A DNA stretch of 35,854 nt from an uncultured Clostridia bacterium (GTDB taxonomy: Bacteria; Bacillota; Clostridia; Christensenellales; Borkfalkiaceae): the NCBI GenBank assembly GCA_947629485.1, contig CANRDX010000016.1, positions 1-35,854 on the forward strand, in the 5' to 3' direction. The notes under the pieces are model-generated. The model made no database searches. It was not told the DNA's origin and saw only the letters and a program-made list of their open reading frames with translations. A program made the translations under genes and the position numbers. Shown piece by piece: positions 16,381 to 24,580 of this stretch (its first letter is position 1; every line of letters starts with the position of its first letter).

Positions 16381-16626
16381 ATGATCCATTCGCTCTCAGG
16401 CGGCGTGATCGCCGACAACACCGCCGCGCTCTTCGCAAAGGTAGAGATAAGCGGCGCGTTCTATTGGTATATCGCCCCCTTCCCCATATCCGCGGGGGAG
16501 AAGGCGCTCGCGCCCTTCGGAAGGGAGGAGAGGCTCGTGGAGGCGACGGTCGTAAGAACGGAACTTTGCACCCCGCAGACGGCTCCCGTTCCTTTCCGCC
16601 GCGCCAAAATGCTGGAAAAGATATAA
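16381..16626 (+). CDS. Small conserved-looking protein with a PriA-N-like beta pattern
   Basis: The protein has 81 residues and starts 5 nt after the cardiolipin synthase stop with an AAGGA ribosome site. The sequence YWYIAPFPISAGEKALAPFG, then LVEATVV and, near the end, APVPFRRAKMLEKI, follows the pattern 'xGDxVxVPFGxxxxxxGxVxxV...APxPxxxxKxI' seen in short clostridial proteins of unknown function that resemble the N-terminal DNA-binding domain of primosomal protein PriA. The match is from memory of the pattern, so no function is assigned. It ends the trmL operon, 6 nt before the mntP promoter. Confidence 0.6.
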   Translation: MIHSLSGGVIADNTAALFAKVEISGAFYWYIAPFPISAGEKALAPFGREERLVEATVVRTELCTPQTAPVPFRRAKMLEKI

Positions 16627-16632
16627 AAAACG

Positions 16633-16661
16633 TTGACAGCGTCCCGCCCGTATGGTACAAT
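16633..16661 (+). promoter_or_regulatory. Promoter of the Mn2+ riboswitch-mntP transcript
   Basis: Consensus TTGACA at 16633-16638, a 17-nt spacer and TACAAT at 16656-16661. The expected start near 16668 is just before the aptamer. Confidence 0.88.
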
Positions 16662-16667
16662 CATATC

Positions 16668-16791
16668 GTCATAGGGGAGTAATCGGCTCGCACGGCGAGC
16701 GGCAGCGTCCACATAATGCGGAAAAAACCGCGGGTGCTGCATGAAACGGTGAGACTTATGCACGGGATTTTGCCGTGCGTGAGTCTTTTTT
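16668..16791 (+). ncRNA. yybP-ykoY (Mn2+) riboswitch with transcription terminator
   Basis: The leader carries the conserved elements of this class: AGGGGAGTA at 16673-16681, CGTCCACATAA at about 16696-16706, and the 3' segment GGTGAGACTTATGC at 16748-16761. These RNAs sense Mn2+ and normally switch expression on. The expression platform is visible: a 14-bp stem (16752-16765 with 16773-16786, two G-U pairs) followed by TTTTTT. Its left arm uses the 3' part of the aptamer, so aptamer folding and terminator are mutually exclusive. The gene behind it encodes the Mn2+ exporter MntP, which confirms the ligand by context. Confidence 0.93.
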
Positions 16792-16850
16792 CTTATCTGC
16801 CGCCGCACATGCGGAAGGCGCGTTTCGCCCCCATTGGAAAGGAAGAGAGC

Positions 16851-17426
16851 ATGGAGAGTTGGGATATCCTCCTCATCGGCGTCGCGCTGGCGATGGACGC
16901 CGTTGCAGTCGGAATGACGGACGGCATGGCGGAGCCGCGCATGAAGCCGCGCAAAATGTTTGCGATTGCGGCGGCGTTCGCCTTCTTCCAATTCATCATG
17001 CCCGTTCTCGGCTATTACTGCGGATATGCCTTCGCGCGGCAGATCGGCGGGATCGCGCCCTATCTCTCCTTTGCGGTGCTCGCCTTTCTCGGCGGCAAGA
17101 TGATCTTTGAAAGTTTCTCGGAGGAGAAAGAGGGCGTTCCCGCAAGGCGGACGGGCGCTTGGAAAGTGCTCGCGCAGGCGGTCGCGACGAGTATCGACGC
17201 GCTCGCCGTCGGCGTCACCCTGCTCGCCGCGGAGAGCGAAGGGGGGCTTCCCGCGCACGTCGCGCTCTGTTCGCTCGTCATCGGGCTTGTTACGCTCTGT
17301 CTTGCCCTTCCCGCGGTGTGCTTCGGGCGGTACGCGTCGAAAAAGCTCGGCGGCAGGGCGGAACTCTTCGGCGGGGCGGTGCTCGTTCTCATCGGCATAA
17401 AGCTCTTGCTCGAAGGGATACTATAA
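16851..17426 (+). CDS. mntP: Manganese efflux pump MntP
   Basis: MntP exports Mn2+ across the cytoplasmic membrane and protects against manganese excess. The protein has 191 residues with six predicted transmembrane helices arranged as two similar halves. Each half has the family motif with a membrane-embedded Asp: AMDAVAVG (D16) and SIDALAVG (D116). The ATG at 16851 was chosen because GGAAAGGA precedes it and because the frame opening further upstream (16716) lies inside the riboswitch. Expression is controlled by the upstream Mn2+ riboswitch. No clear terminator follows. Confidence 0.95.
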   Translation: MESWDILLIGVALAMDAVAVGMTDGMAEPRMKPRKMFAIAAAFAFFQFIMPVLGYYCGYAFARQIGGIAPYLSFAVLAFLGGKMIFESFSEEKEGVPARRTGAWKVLAQAVATSIDALAVGVTLLAAESEGGLPAHVALCSLVIGLVTLCLALPAVCFGRYASKKLGGRAELFGGAVLVLIGIKLLLEGIL

Positions 17427-17474
17427 ACCGAGAGAAAGGGGAATGATCCCAAAAGCGGCGGCGCGCCCGCACGC

Positions 17475-17503
17475 TTGACAATTCTTTTGCGATGTGCTAC
17501 TTT
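17475..17503 (+). promoter_or_regulatory. Promoter of the CaCA antiporter/ABC exporter operon
   Basis: TTGACA at 17475-17480, a 17-nt spacer and TACTTT at 17498-17503 with TGC in front (extended -10). AGGAGGAGGG at 17509-17518 precedes the ATG at 17524. Confidence 0.7.
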
Positions 17504-17523
17504 TACGCAGGAGGAGGGCGTTT

Positions 17524-18534
17524 ATGCTCTATCTTTGGATATTTCTTCTCATCGTGGGATTCGCGCTCCTCGTAAAGGGGGCGGATTGGTTCGTAGACGG
17601 CGCGGCGGGGATCGCGGAAAAATGCAGGATATCCCCCCTCGTCATCGGGCTTACCGTCGTCGCGTTCGGCACGAGCGCGCCCGAACTCGCCGTCTCCGTT
17701 GCCGCCGCGATCAAACATTCGACGGGCATTGCGATCGGCAACGTCTTGGGGAGCAACATCGCGAATATCCTGCTCATTCTCGGGATCTCCTCGCTCATAC
17801 GCACGCTCCCCGTCAAGAAGAATTCTTTCTTCCTCGATATCCCCGTTCTTCTCCTTGCCTCCGCCCTCATCATCGGGCTGGGCGTTTGGGGAAGCGCGCT
17901 CGCATGGTGGGACGGGCTTATTCTCATCGCCGTCTTTGCGGTCTATATGGTACTGCTCTTTTTGAACGCCCGCCGCGAACAGAGGCAGACGGCATTGGAG
18001 CATACCATGCCCGAGGGCAAGCGGGAAGAAAAGCAGCCGAAAACGGCGTTTGGCAAGTGGATGCGCGCGATGATGGAGCGGACATGGTTCCTCATTCTGC
18101 TCACGCTCGTAGGGCTTGGAATGGTCGTCGGGGGCGGGACGCTTCTCGTCGAGGCGGCGAAGTTCATCGCCAATTATTTTGATGTGCCCGAGGATATCAT
18201 CGGGCTTACCGTCGTCGCCATCGGCACCTCGCTCCCCGAGCTTGTCACCTCCGCCGTCGCCGCGGCGAAAGGGGAGACGGATATCGCCGTCGGCAATATC
18301 ATCGGAAGCAACATCTTCAACATCTTCCTCGTGGCGGGCGTCTCCTCTCTCTTTTGGCCGCTCGCCTTCGACTACCCGAACAACCTCATCGACGGGCTTG
18401 TCGCGCTGGGCGCGGCAGTACTCTTTCTCATCTGCGCGCTTGCGGGCAGACGCAAGCTCGGCAAGATCGCGGGGGCAGTCATGCTGCTCTCCTTTGCCGG
18501 CTACTACACCTACCTGTTTCTTGTAAGGATTTGA
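17524..18534 (+). CDS. Calcium/sodium antiporter of the CaCA family (YrbG-like)
   Basis: The protein has 336 residues and about ten transmembrane helices in two inverted repeats. The ion-binding alpha repeats are intact: GTSAPELAVS at about 49-58 followed by GNVLGSNIANILLI, and GTSLPELVTS at 234-243 followed by GNIIGSNIFNIFLV. Such proteins exchange Na+ or H+ for Ca2+. The ATG at 17524 has a strong ribosome site 5 nt upstream. The ABC exporter genes follow with a single base between the stop and the GTG start, so they are co-transcribed. Confidence 0.92.
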   Translation: MLYLWIFLLIVGFALLVKGADWFVDGAAGIAEKCRISPLVIGLTVVAFGTSAPELAVSVAAAIKHSTGIAIGNVLGSNIANILLILGISSLIRTLPVKKNSFFLDIPVLLLASALIIGLGVWGSALAWWDGLILIAVFAVYMVLLFLNARREQRQTALEHTMPEGKREEKQPKTAFGKWMRAMMERTWFLILLTLVGLGMVVGGGTLLVEAAKFIANYFDVPEDIIGLTVVAIGTSLPELVTSAVAAAKGETDIAVGNIIGSNIFNIFLVAGVSSLFWPLAFDYPNNLIDGLVALGAAVLFLICALAGRRKLGKIAGAVMLLSFAGYYTYLFLVRI

Positions 18535-18535
18535 A

Positions 18536-20242
18536 GTGAAGCATCTATTTTCCTGTCTGAAAACATATCGGCTCGAGGCGGTCCTGTCGCCTCTTTTCAA
18601 GCTGCTCGAAGCGGGAATGGAGCTTCTCGTCCCCCTCGTCGTCGCGAAGATCGTAGACGTCGGCATTGCGCAGGGCGACAAGATGTTCATCGTGCACGCC
18701 GTGCTGCTGCTCGCGGGATTCGCCGCGCTCGGCCTTGTGTTTGCGCTCACGGCGCAGTACTTCGCCGCGAAAGCCGCCGTGGGGACGGGCGCGGAACTCC
18801 GCCGCCGTCTCTTCAACAAGATGCAGACCTTTTCCTTCGCCCAAATCGATAAAATGGGCGCGCCCTCCATGCTCACGCGCATGACGAGCGACGTCGATCA
18901 GGTGCAGACGGGGGTGAATATGGTGCTGCGCCTTCTGCTCCGCTCGCCCATCGTGGTGTTCGGCGCGACGGCGATGGCATTCGTCGTAGACTACAAGTGC
19001 GCCCTCGTCTTTCTCGCCCTCATTCCTCTTCTCGCACTCGTCGTCGCCTCGGTGATGGCGGCGAGCATACCCAAATACCGCGCCGTGCAGGAGGAACTCG
19101 ACGGCGTGTACCTCTCCGTGCGGGAGAACCTCACGGGCGTGCGCGTGCTGCGCGCCTTCCGTCTGGAAGAGAAAGAGGGGGCGGCGTTTTCCCGAAAGAG
19201 CGAGACGTTGGAGCGCGCGCAAAACCGCGTGGGGCGGATCGCCGCGCTCACGGCGCCGCTCACCTTCCTTCTCGTCAACGTCGCCGTCATCGCGCTCATC
19301 TTTACGGGCGCGGTGCGCGTCAACGGGGGAAGTATCCTGCAAGGGGACGTGGTCGCCCTCTACGGCTATCTCGCGCTCATTCTCGTCGAACTCGTCAAAT
19401 TCGCCAATCTCATCGTCACGGTGTCGCGGGCGGCTTCCTGCGCCAAACGCGTCGGCGCCGTGTTGGATATGGAGGGGGAAAAGGACGGCGCGGAGGAAGA
19501 AGAGACCGCGACGGACGCCGCTTTCTCCTTTGAAAACGTCTCCTTCACCTACGAGGGGGGCGGCGCGCCCGCGCTCTCGGGCGTGACCTTCGAGGCGCGC
19601 CGCGGCGAGACGGTGGGGATCGTGGGCGGCACGGGATCAGGCAAGAGCACGCTCGTGCGCCTTCTTCCCCGCTTCTATACGGCGACGGAAGGGGTCGTGC
19701 GCGTGTTCGGAAGGAACGTCGCGGCGGCGCCCGCCAAAGTTCTGCGCGAAAAAATAGGCTATGTGCCGCAGAAGGCGGTGCTCTTCCGCGGGACGATCGC
19801 TTCCAACCTTCGCTGGGGGGCGAAGGAGGCTTCCGACGAAGAACTGCTCGCCGCCCTGAAAATTGCGCAGGCGGAGGACGTGCTCGCCGCAAAGGGCGGG
19901 CTGGAAGGGGAGATCGAGCAGGAGGGGCGCAACCTTTCGGGCGGACAGCGCCAGCGCCTCACCATCGCCCGCGCCCTCGTCGGGCGACCCGAGATCCTTG
20001 TGCTCGACGACGCCTCTTCCGCCCTCGACTATGTGACCGACGCACGGCTGCGCGCCGCCCTCCGCGGCTTGGGGTGCACCGTCGTCATCGTATCCCAGCG
20101 CGTCGCGTCCGTGATGCACGCCGATAAGATCTTGGTTCTTGATGAGGGCAGAGTCGCGGACATGGGTACCCACGAAGAGCTGATGGAGCGCTGCGGACTG
20201 TATCGCGAGATCTACCGTTCGCAGACGGAGGAGGCGATATGA
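18536..20242 (+). CDS. Heterodimeric ABC exporter, subunit with degenerate ATPase site
   Basis: The protein has 568 residues: a six-helix exporter domain (about 10-305) and an ATP-binding domain (about 330-568). The Walker A GGTGSGKST has Lys370 and the signature is canonical (LSGGQRQR). The Walker B reads LVLDDASS, with Asp492 in place of the catalytic Glu, and the switch residue is Gln521 (VSQR) instead of His. These changes mark the degenerate half of heterodimeric multidrug-type exporters such as TM287/288. The GTG start at 18536 is supported by AAGGA 6 nt upstream. The partner gene overlaps by ATGA. The substrate is unknown. Confidence 0.9.
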   Translation: MKHLFSCLKTYRLEAVLSPLFKLLEAGMELLVPLVVAKIVDVGIAQGDKMFIVHAVLLLAGFAALGLVFALTAQYFAAKAAVGTGAELRRRLFNKMQTFSFAQIDKMGAPSMLTRMTSDVDQVQTGVNMVLRLLLRSPIVVFGATAMAFVVDYKCALVFLALIPLLALVVASVMAASIPKYRAVQEELDGVYLSVRENLTGVRVLRAFRLEEKEGAAFSRKSETLERAQNRVGRIAALTAPLTFLLVNVAVIALIFTGAVRVNGGSILQGDVVALYGYLALILVELVKFANLIVTVSRAASCAKRVGAVLDMEGEKDGAEEEETATDAAFSFENVSFTYEGGGAPALSGVTFEARRGETVGIVGGTGSGKSTLVRLLPRFYTATEGVVRVFGRNVAAAPAKVLREKIGYVPQKAVLFRGTIASNLRWGAKEASDEELLAALKIAQAEDVLAAKGGLEGEIEQEGRNLSGGQRQRLTIARALVGRPEILVLDDASSALDYVTDARLRAALRGLGCTVVIVSQRVASVMHADKILVLDEGRVADMGTHEELMERCGLYREIYRSQTEEAI

Positions 20243-21990
20243 AACGCAGAGAAATTTTTCGCCGCCTCTTGAAATATCTGAAACCGCAGGGCGTGTATCT
20301 CTTGCTCTCCGCCCTGTTTGCGCTCGTCGTGGCGGCGGGGCAGCTCCTCGTTCCCTACTTTGCGGGGAGGGCGGTGGACTGCATTCTTTCGGAAGGCAAT
20401 ATAGAATGGGCAAATCTTCGCCGCAATCTTGCGATCATCGCCGTCTGCACCGTGACGGCGGGCGCCGCGCAGTGGCTTTTGAGCCTCTCCAACAACCGCG
20501 TCGCCTATCGCGTGCTCTCCGATCTGAGGAAGGACGCCTTCCGCAAATTGGAAAAACTTCCGCTCAAATACATGGACAACCGTCCCTACGGCGATACGAT
20601 CAGCGTGATCGTGACAGACGCCGAGAGCGTGGCGGACGGGCTTCTTTTAGGGTTCACGCAGATCTTCACGGGCACGCTCACGATCTGCGGCGTGCTCGGG
20701 GTGATGCTTGCCATTCGCTGGGAGATCGCCCTCGTCGTATTCTGTATCACGCCGCTCTCCTTCTTCGTTGCGCGGTTTGTCGCCTCGCGGACGTATAAAA
20801 CGTATCGCAAACAGGCGGAGGCGCGCGCGGACGAGACGGCGTTTGCCGACGAGATGATCGGAAATCTCAAAATCGTAAAGGCATTTTGCAGGGAAGAGGA
20901 GAACGAACGCGTCTTTGAAGAGAAAAACGAGGCGCTTAAAAAAGCATCTCTTCGCGCCCTCTTTTTCTCTTCCACCACCAATCCGACGACCCGCTTCGTC
21001 AACGCGCTGGTATATGCCGCCGTCGCGCTCGCGGGGGGGCTGCTCGTCATCGGCACGGGGGGCGCCTTCTCCGTGGGCGGCATGACGACGTTTTTGCAAT
21101 ACGCCAACCAATACACCAAGCCGTTCAACGAGATCTCCGAGGTGATCGCGGAGTTCCAGAACGCGCTCGCCTGCGCGGGGCGCGTCCTTTCTCTCATCGG
21201 CGAAGAGGAGGAGATCTCCGACGAAGGAAATCTCTCCCTCGGGCGCGCCGAGGGAAGCGTGGAGCTTCGCGACGTCTCCTTCTCCTACGATCCCGCCCGT
21301 CCGCTCATCGAAGATCTCGATCTTAACGTCCGCGCGGGCATGCGCGTCGCGATCGTCGGACCCACGGGGTGCGGCAAGACGACGCTCATCGGGCTTCTCA
21401 TGCGTTTTTACGACGTGGACGAGGGCGCGATCTATGTGGACGGAAGGGATATCCGCACCGTCACCCGCGCCTCCTTGCGCGAGAACTTCGGCATGGTCTT
21501 GCAGGAGACGTGGCTCAAACGCGCGACCGTGCGCGAGAATCTGTGCATGGGTCGCCCCGATTGCACCGAAGAGGAGATGATCGCCGCGGCGAAAGCGGCA
21601 AAGGCCCATGCCTTCATTCTCCGCCTTTCGGAGGGATACGATACCGTCATCGGCGGCGACAGCGCGCTCTCGGAGGGGCAGAGGCAGCTCCTGTGCATCG
21701 CCCGCGCCATGCTCTGCCGCCCGCCCATGCTCATTCTCGACGAAGCGACGTCCAACATCGATACGCGCACCGAGCGCATCGTGCAGGAGGCGTTTTCCGC
21801 CCTCATGAAGGGGAGAACGTGTTTTATCGTCGCGCACAGGCTTTCCACGATCGTAAACGCCGACCTCATTCTGGTGATGAAGGACGGGAAGGTGATCGAG
21901 CGGGGAACGCACCGCGAACTTCTCGCGCACGGCGGCTTCTATCGGGAGCTTTACGAAACGCAGTTCGCCCGCCCCGCCGCGCTTTCATAG
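20239..21990 (+). CDS. Heterodimeric ABC exporter, catalytic subunit
   Basis: The protein has 583 residues: an exporter transmembrane domain (about 15-315) and an ATP-binding domain (about 345-583). Walker A GPTGCGKTT has Lys380, Walker B is LILDEATSN with the catalytic Glu502, and the switch His533 is present (VAHRLSTI). The signature is altered to LSEGQRQ, which fits pairing with the degenerate site of the partner subunit. The two proteins therefore form one consensus and one non-consensus ATP site. It overlaps the first subunit gene by four bases with a GGAGGAG ribosome site. No clear terminator follows. Confidence 0.92.
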   Translation: MKRREIFRRLLKYLKPQGVYLLLSALFALVVAAGQLLVPYFAGRAVDCILSEGNIEWANLRRNLAIIAVCTVTAGAAQWLLSLSNNRVAYRVLSDLRKDAFRKLEKLPLKYMDNRPYGDTISVIVTDAESVADGLLLGFTQIFTGTLTICGVLGVMLAIRWEIALVVFCITPLSFFVARFVASRTYKTYRKQAEARADETAFADEMIGNLKIVKAFCREEENERVFEEKNEALKKASLRALFFSSTTNPTTRFVNALVYAAVALAGGLLVIGTGGAFSVGGMTTFLQYANQYTKPFNEISEVIAEFQNALACAGRVLSLIGEEEEISDEGNLSLGRAEGSVELRDVSFSYDPARPLIEDLDLNVRAGMRVAIVGPTGCGKTTLIGLLMRFYDVDEGAIYVDGRDIRTVTRASLRENFGMVLQETWLKRATVRENLCMGRPDCTEEEMIAAAKAAKAHAFILRLSEGYDTVIGGDSALSEGQRQLLCIARAMLCRPPMLILDEATSNIDTRTERIVQEAFSALMKGRTCFIVAHRLSTIVNADLILVMKDGKVIERGTHRELLAHGGFYRELYETQFARPAALS

Positions 21991-22028
21991 CCGATCACGG
22001 AAAATTCATCGCATTTTCGCGCCCCAAG

Positions 22029-22057
22029 TTGTATTCGGTGCGAAAACGTGGTATAAT
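22029..22057 (+). promoter_or_regulatory. Promoter of the HtrA-like protease gene
   Basis: TTGTAT at 22029-22034, a 17-nt spacer and TATAAT at 22052-22057. GGAGGA at 22082-22087 precedes the ATG at 22094. Confidence 0.75.
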
Positions 22058-22093
22058 GAACAAAGATCTTTCTATCCTTTCGGAGGATTCTGA

Positions 22094-23458
22094 ATGAAAA
22101 AAACATATTTGGCGGCGGCGTGCGTCGTCCTCGCGGGCGCGGTAACGCTTGCGGGCTGTTCCATCGCCGATATCATGCACTCCTATTCTTCCGACGAAGT
22201 TTTCCCCTACGACGTCGCCACCGAGCACGGGGAGGACGGCTCCCCCGAGAGCTGGCTCTCCTCGCTGCAAACACCCACCACGGAGCTTCGCCGCCTCTAT
22301 GAGGAGGCGAAAAACCAAGAGGACGGCGGCTTCACGGGGACTTTTTACGAATTTCTCCAAGAGTTCGGCGTCGAAGACGGCAGCCTCGCCGTTCAGACGG
22401 GGATGCGCTCCGTCGTGCGCGTCAACTGCGCCATCGCGGGCACGGTGAATTACAGCCTCGGCTCGGGCGTCATCTATTCCCTCGACAAGAGGGAGGGGGA
22501 CGCGCTCATCGTCACCAACTACCACGTCGTCTACAACAAAAAGGGCACGGGCAGGGAGAAAGTCCCCTATGTCAGCGACGATATCGACGTATATCTCTAT
22601 GGGGCGGAAGTCTCCTCCCGCGCGATCGAGGCGACCTTCCTCGGCGGGGCGATGGAGTATGATATCGCCGTTTTGAAGGTGGAGAACTCCCCTTATTTGA
22701 AGGAGACGGCGGAAAACAAGGTGTATGCGACGGAGGCGGTCGCCTGCGACTCCGCTTCCGTCACCCTCGGCGATCGCGTCTATGCGATCGGAAACGCGGG
22801 CGGCTACGGGCTTTCTGCGGTCGAAGGCATCGTATCTCTGGAATCGGAGACGGCTACCTTTGCGGCGGTAGACGGCAACGGCACGATGACCCTTCCCGAG
22901 ATCCGCACCGACGCCGCGCTCAATCCCGGCAACTCGGGCGGGGGGCTTTTCAACGCCGCGGGCGAACTTTTGGGGATCGTCAACGGAAGGGCGGAGAACA
23001 ATATGGTCGGCATCGGATACGCGATCCCTTCCAATATCGCGCTCGCCGTGGCGCAGAACGTGATAGATACCTGCGCAAAAAGCCCGAACGCGCATTGCGG
23101 CGCCCTCGCCACGCTTGGCATCACCGTCTCCGTTGCCGACAGCCGCGGGGTCTATGACGAGGAGACGGGCAAGATCTATATCGAACAGCAGATCACGATC
23201 GAGGGCGTCTCTTCGGATTCTGCGGCGAAGAGGGCGGGCTTTGCGGGAGGGGATACCCTGATTTCCGCGACGCTCCGCTCGCACCGCGGCGGCGAAGCGT
23301 ATGAGCGGAAGGTCTATCTTACCGACGAGCGAAGGCTGACGGAGCTTTTGTTGGAAGCCCGTCTCGGCGATACGATGCAATTTGAATTGCGCAGAGGGGG
23401 CGAGACGAAGACCCTCTCAGTCACTTTCACAGCGGACGACTTCCGCACGCTCGCGTAG
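22094..23458 (+). CDS. HtrA/DegP-like S1C serine protease lipoprotein with PDZ-like C terminus
   Basis: The protein has 454 residues. The signal peptide ends in the lipobox LAGC with Cys22, so it is a membrane-attached lipoprotein rather than the transmembrane-anchored form usual in Firmicutes. The trypsin-like domain (about 105-320) has the complete triad: His144 in TNYHVV, Asp190 in EYDIAVLKV, Ser281 in NPGNSGGGL. The C-terminal region (about 345-450) has the pattern of a PDZ domain (AGFAGGDTLISA, then FELRRGGE). HtrA proteases degrade or refold damaged envelope proteins. Between lipobox and protease lies an acidic linker of about 85 residues. It is a single-gene unit with its own promoter and terminator. 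Confidence 0.93.
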   Translation: MKKTYLAAACVVLAGAVTLAGCSIADIMHSYSSDEVFPYDVATEHGEDGSPESWLSSLQTPTTELRRLYEEAKNQEDGGFTGTFYEFLQEFGVEDGSLAVQTGMRSVVRVNCAIAGTVNYSLGSGVIYSLDKREGDALIVTNYHVVYNKKGTGREKVPYVSDDIDVYLYGAEVSSRAIEATFLGGAMEYDIAVLKVENSPYLKETAENKVYATEAVACDSASVTLGDRVYAIGNAGGYGLSAVEGIVSLESETATFAAVDGNGTMTLPEIRTDAALNPGNSGGGLFNAAGELLGIVNGRAENNMVGIGYAIPSNIALAVAQNVIDTCAKSPNAHCGALATLGITVSVADSRGVYDEETGKIYIEQQITIEGVSSDSAAKRAGFAGGDTLISATLRSHRGGEAYERKVYLTDERRLTELLLEARLGDTMQFELRRGGETKTLSVTFTADDFRTLA

Positions 23459-23490
23459 AAGCTCGTGATCGATCGATGATTTTCGGATAC

Positions 23491-23536
23491 AGACCGCCGA
23501 GGCAGGCACCATGCCCGCCTTCGGCGGTCTTATTTT
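23491..23536 (+). terminator. Intrinsic terminator of the protease gene
   Basis: AGACCGCCGA (23491-23500) pairs with TCGGCGGTCT (23521-23530). An inner GGC/GCC stem and a TATTTT tail follow the usual pattern. Confidence 0.8.
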
Positions 23537-23539
23537 CTT

Positions 23540-24090
23540 GCCCACCCCTTCTCAAATACGTCATGTTGAGCTTGCCGAAACATCACCGCATTATAACAAG
23601 GTGATACTTCGACTTCGCTCAGTATGACCATTTAGAAGCCTTCCCCCCTCGGGGGGAAGGTGTCACGTCGAAGCCGTGACGAATGAGGGGCATATTGGAA
23701 ACCAACCCTCATCAGTCACCTTTGGTGACAGCTTCCCCCTTCAAAGGGGGAAGCCTTGCGGACTTCGTATGAGGGGATTCTCTCGCTTCGCTCAGTATGA
23801 CGTAATTAGAAGCCCTACCCCGTTTACGGGGGAGGGTGGCACGGCTTCGCCGTGACAGGTGGGGGTGAACCCTTGTCGCCCCTGAAAGGGGAGATGTCAC
23901 GAAGTGACAGAGGGGTTAAAACCCTTTCCCCCGCTTCGCGGGTACTTTCCCTAAAAGGGACAGCGAGAATAATGTGATACTTCGACATGCCTCGTTCATC
24001 GGCGGCTCAGTATGACGAATTAGAAGACCTACCCCGTTTACGGGGGGGGAGGGTGGCGAGCGAAGCGAGACAGGTGGGGGAATATCTCCT
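23540..24090. repeat. Intergenic mosaic of interspersed palindromic repeats
   Basis: No gene is visible in about 550 bp. The stretch is built from short palindromes: 23640-23659 (perfect CTTCCCCCC/GGGGGGAAG), 23662-23680 (GTCACG/CGTGAC), 23715-23729 (GTCACC/GGTGAC), 23731-23754 (GCTTCCCCC/GGGGGAAGC) and others. Two motifs recur: CTCAGTATGAC at about 23619, 23791 and 24006, and ACCCCGTTTACGGGGG with GAGGGTGG at about 23816-23838 and 24031-24056. GTGATACTTCGAC occurs at 23601 and 23974. This resembles REP/BIME-like repeats that are scattered through many gut Clostridia genomes. The repeats may form mRNA 3'-end hairpins, but no function is shown. Confidence 0.8.
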
Positions 24091-24151
24091 ACGCGAAAAC
24101 GGAATAACAAACGATTTTGTTCATTTTTCTTTTTTTCTCCTTATTTTTGGC

Positions 24152-24180
24152 TTGACAGGAACGTTTTTTGAGATTATAAT
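24152..24180 (+). promoter_or_regulatory. Consensus promoter of tRNA-Gly
   Basis: Perfect TTGACA at 24152-24157, a 17-nt spacer and perfect TATAAT at 24175-24180. Transcription would start about 6 nt before the tRNA. Confidence 0.92.
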
Positions 24181-24192
24181 AGTAAATGAAGT

Positions 24193-24267
24193 GCGCGAGT
24201 CGCCTATCGGTATGGCGCCAGCTTCCCAAGCTGGTTCTGGCGGGTTCGATTCCCGTCTCGCGCTCCA
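24193..24267 (+). tRNA. tRNA-Gly (anticodon CCC)
   Basis: A 75-nt cloverleaf: acceptor GCGCGAG (24193-24199) with CTCGCGC (24257-24263), anticodon stem CCAGC/GCTGG around loop TTCCCAA with CCC at 24225-24227, T loop TTCGATT, discriminator T and an encoded CCA. It reads GGG codons. It has its own promoter and terminator and is a single tRNA gene. Confidence 0.95.
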
Positions 24268-24271
24268 TCTT

Positions 24272-24301
24272 ATGCGCACACGAAGCTGTGCGCATTTTTT
24301 T
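24272..24301 (+). terminator. Intrinsic terminator of tRNA-Gly
   Basis: A 9-bp stem (24272-24280 with 24287-24295) closes on a CGAAGC loop and is followed by a T run. The next roughly 200 bp (24302-24500) hold no feature I recognise. Confidence 0.88.
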
Positions 24302-24500
24302 GTCGCAATTTTTATTTCCCGAATCGGGAAGAAAGACGCCGCGGTTTCCCCGCTCTGCGAGAATGTATAAAAAAATTTTTTATGCAAGTTCACCCCTTTC
24401 CGCAAGAAAATATTTCCTCCGCGCGCGCATGATATATGGAAAAAGGTGATGAAATGTGTGTGAAATCGGTGTAAATCTTTTTCTGCCGCCCCGTGTTCCC

Positions 24501-24529
24501 TTGACAAAGGCGCCGCAAAAGCGTATAAT
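24501..24529 (+). promoter_or_regulatory. Consensus promoter of the two-lipoprotein operon
   Basis: Perfect TTGACA at 24501-24506, a 17-nt spacer and perfect TATAAT at 24524-24529. This predicts strong housekeeping expression with a leader of about 45 nt. Confidence 0.9.
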
Positions 24530-24580
24530 ATTCGATGGAATTGCGATTAAATGAATAATTTCCGAAAGAGCGAGGTTTCT

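Noticed and set aside
21995-23380. Antisense open frame opposite the HtrA-like protease
   Set aside because: The plus strand has a lipobox, a full Ser/His/Asp triad, a promoter and a terminator.
23712-23900. Short minus-strand ORF in the repeat mosaic
   Set aside because: Its peptide contains VILSEARES-like sequence, which is the well-known spurious translation of interspersed palindromic repeats.
23540-24090. CRISPR array in the repeat-rich intergenic stretch
   Set aside because: The repeats are palindromes of unequal length and spacing without constant repeat-spacer structure, and no cas genes are present.
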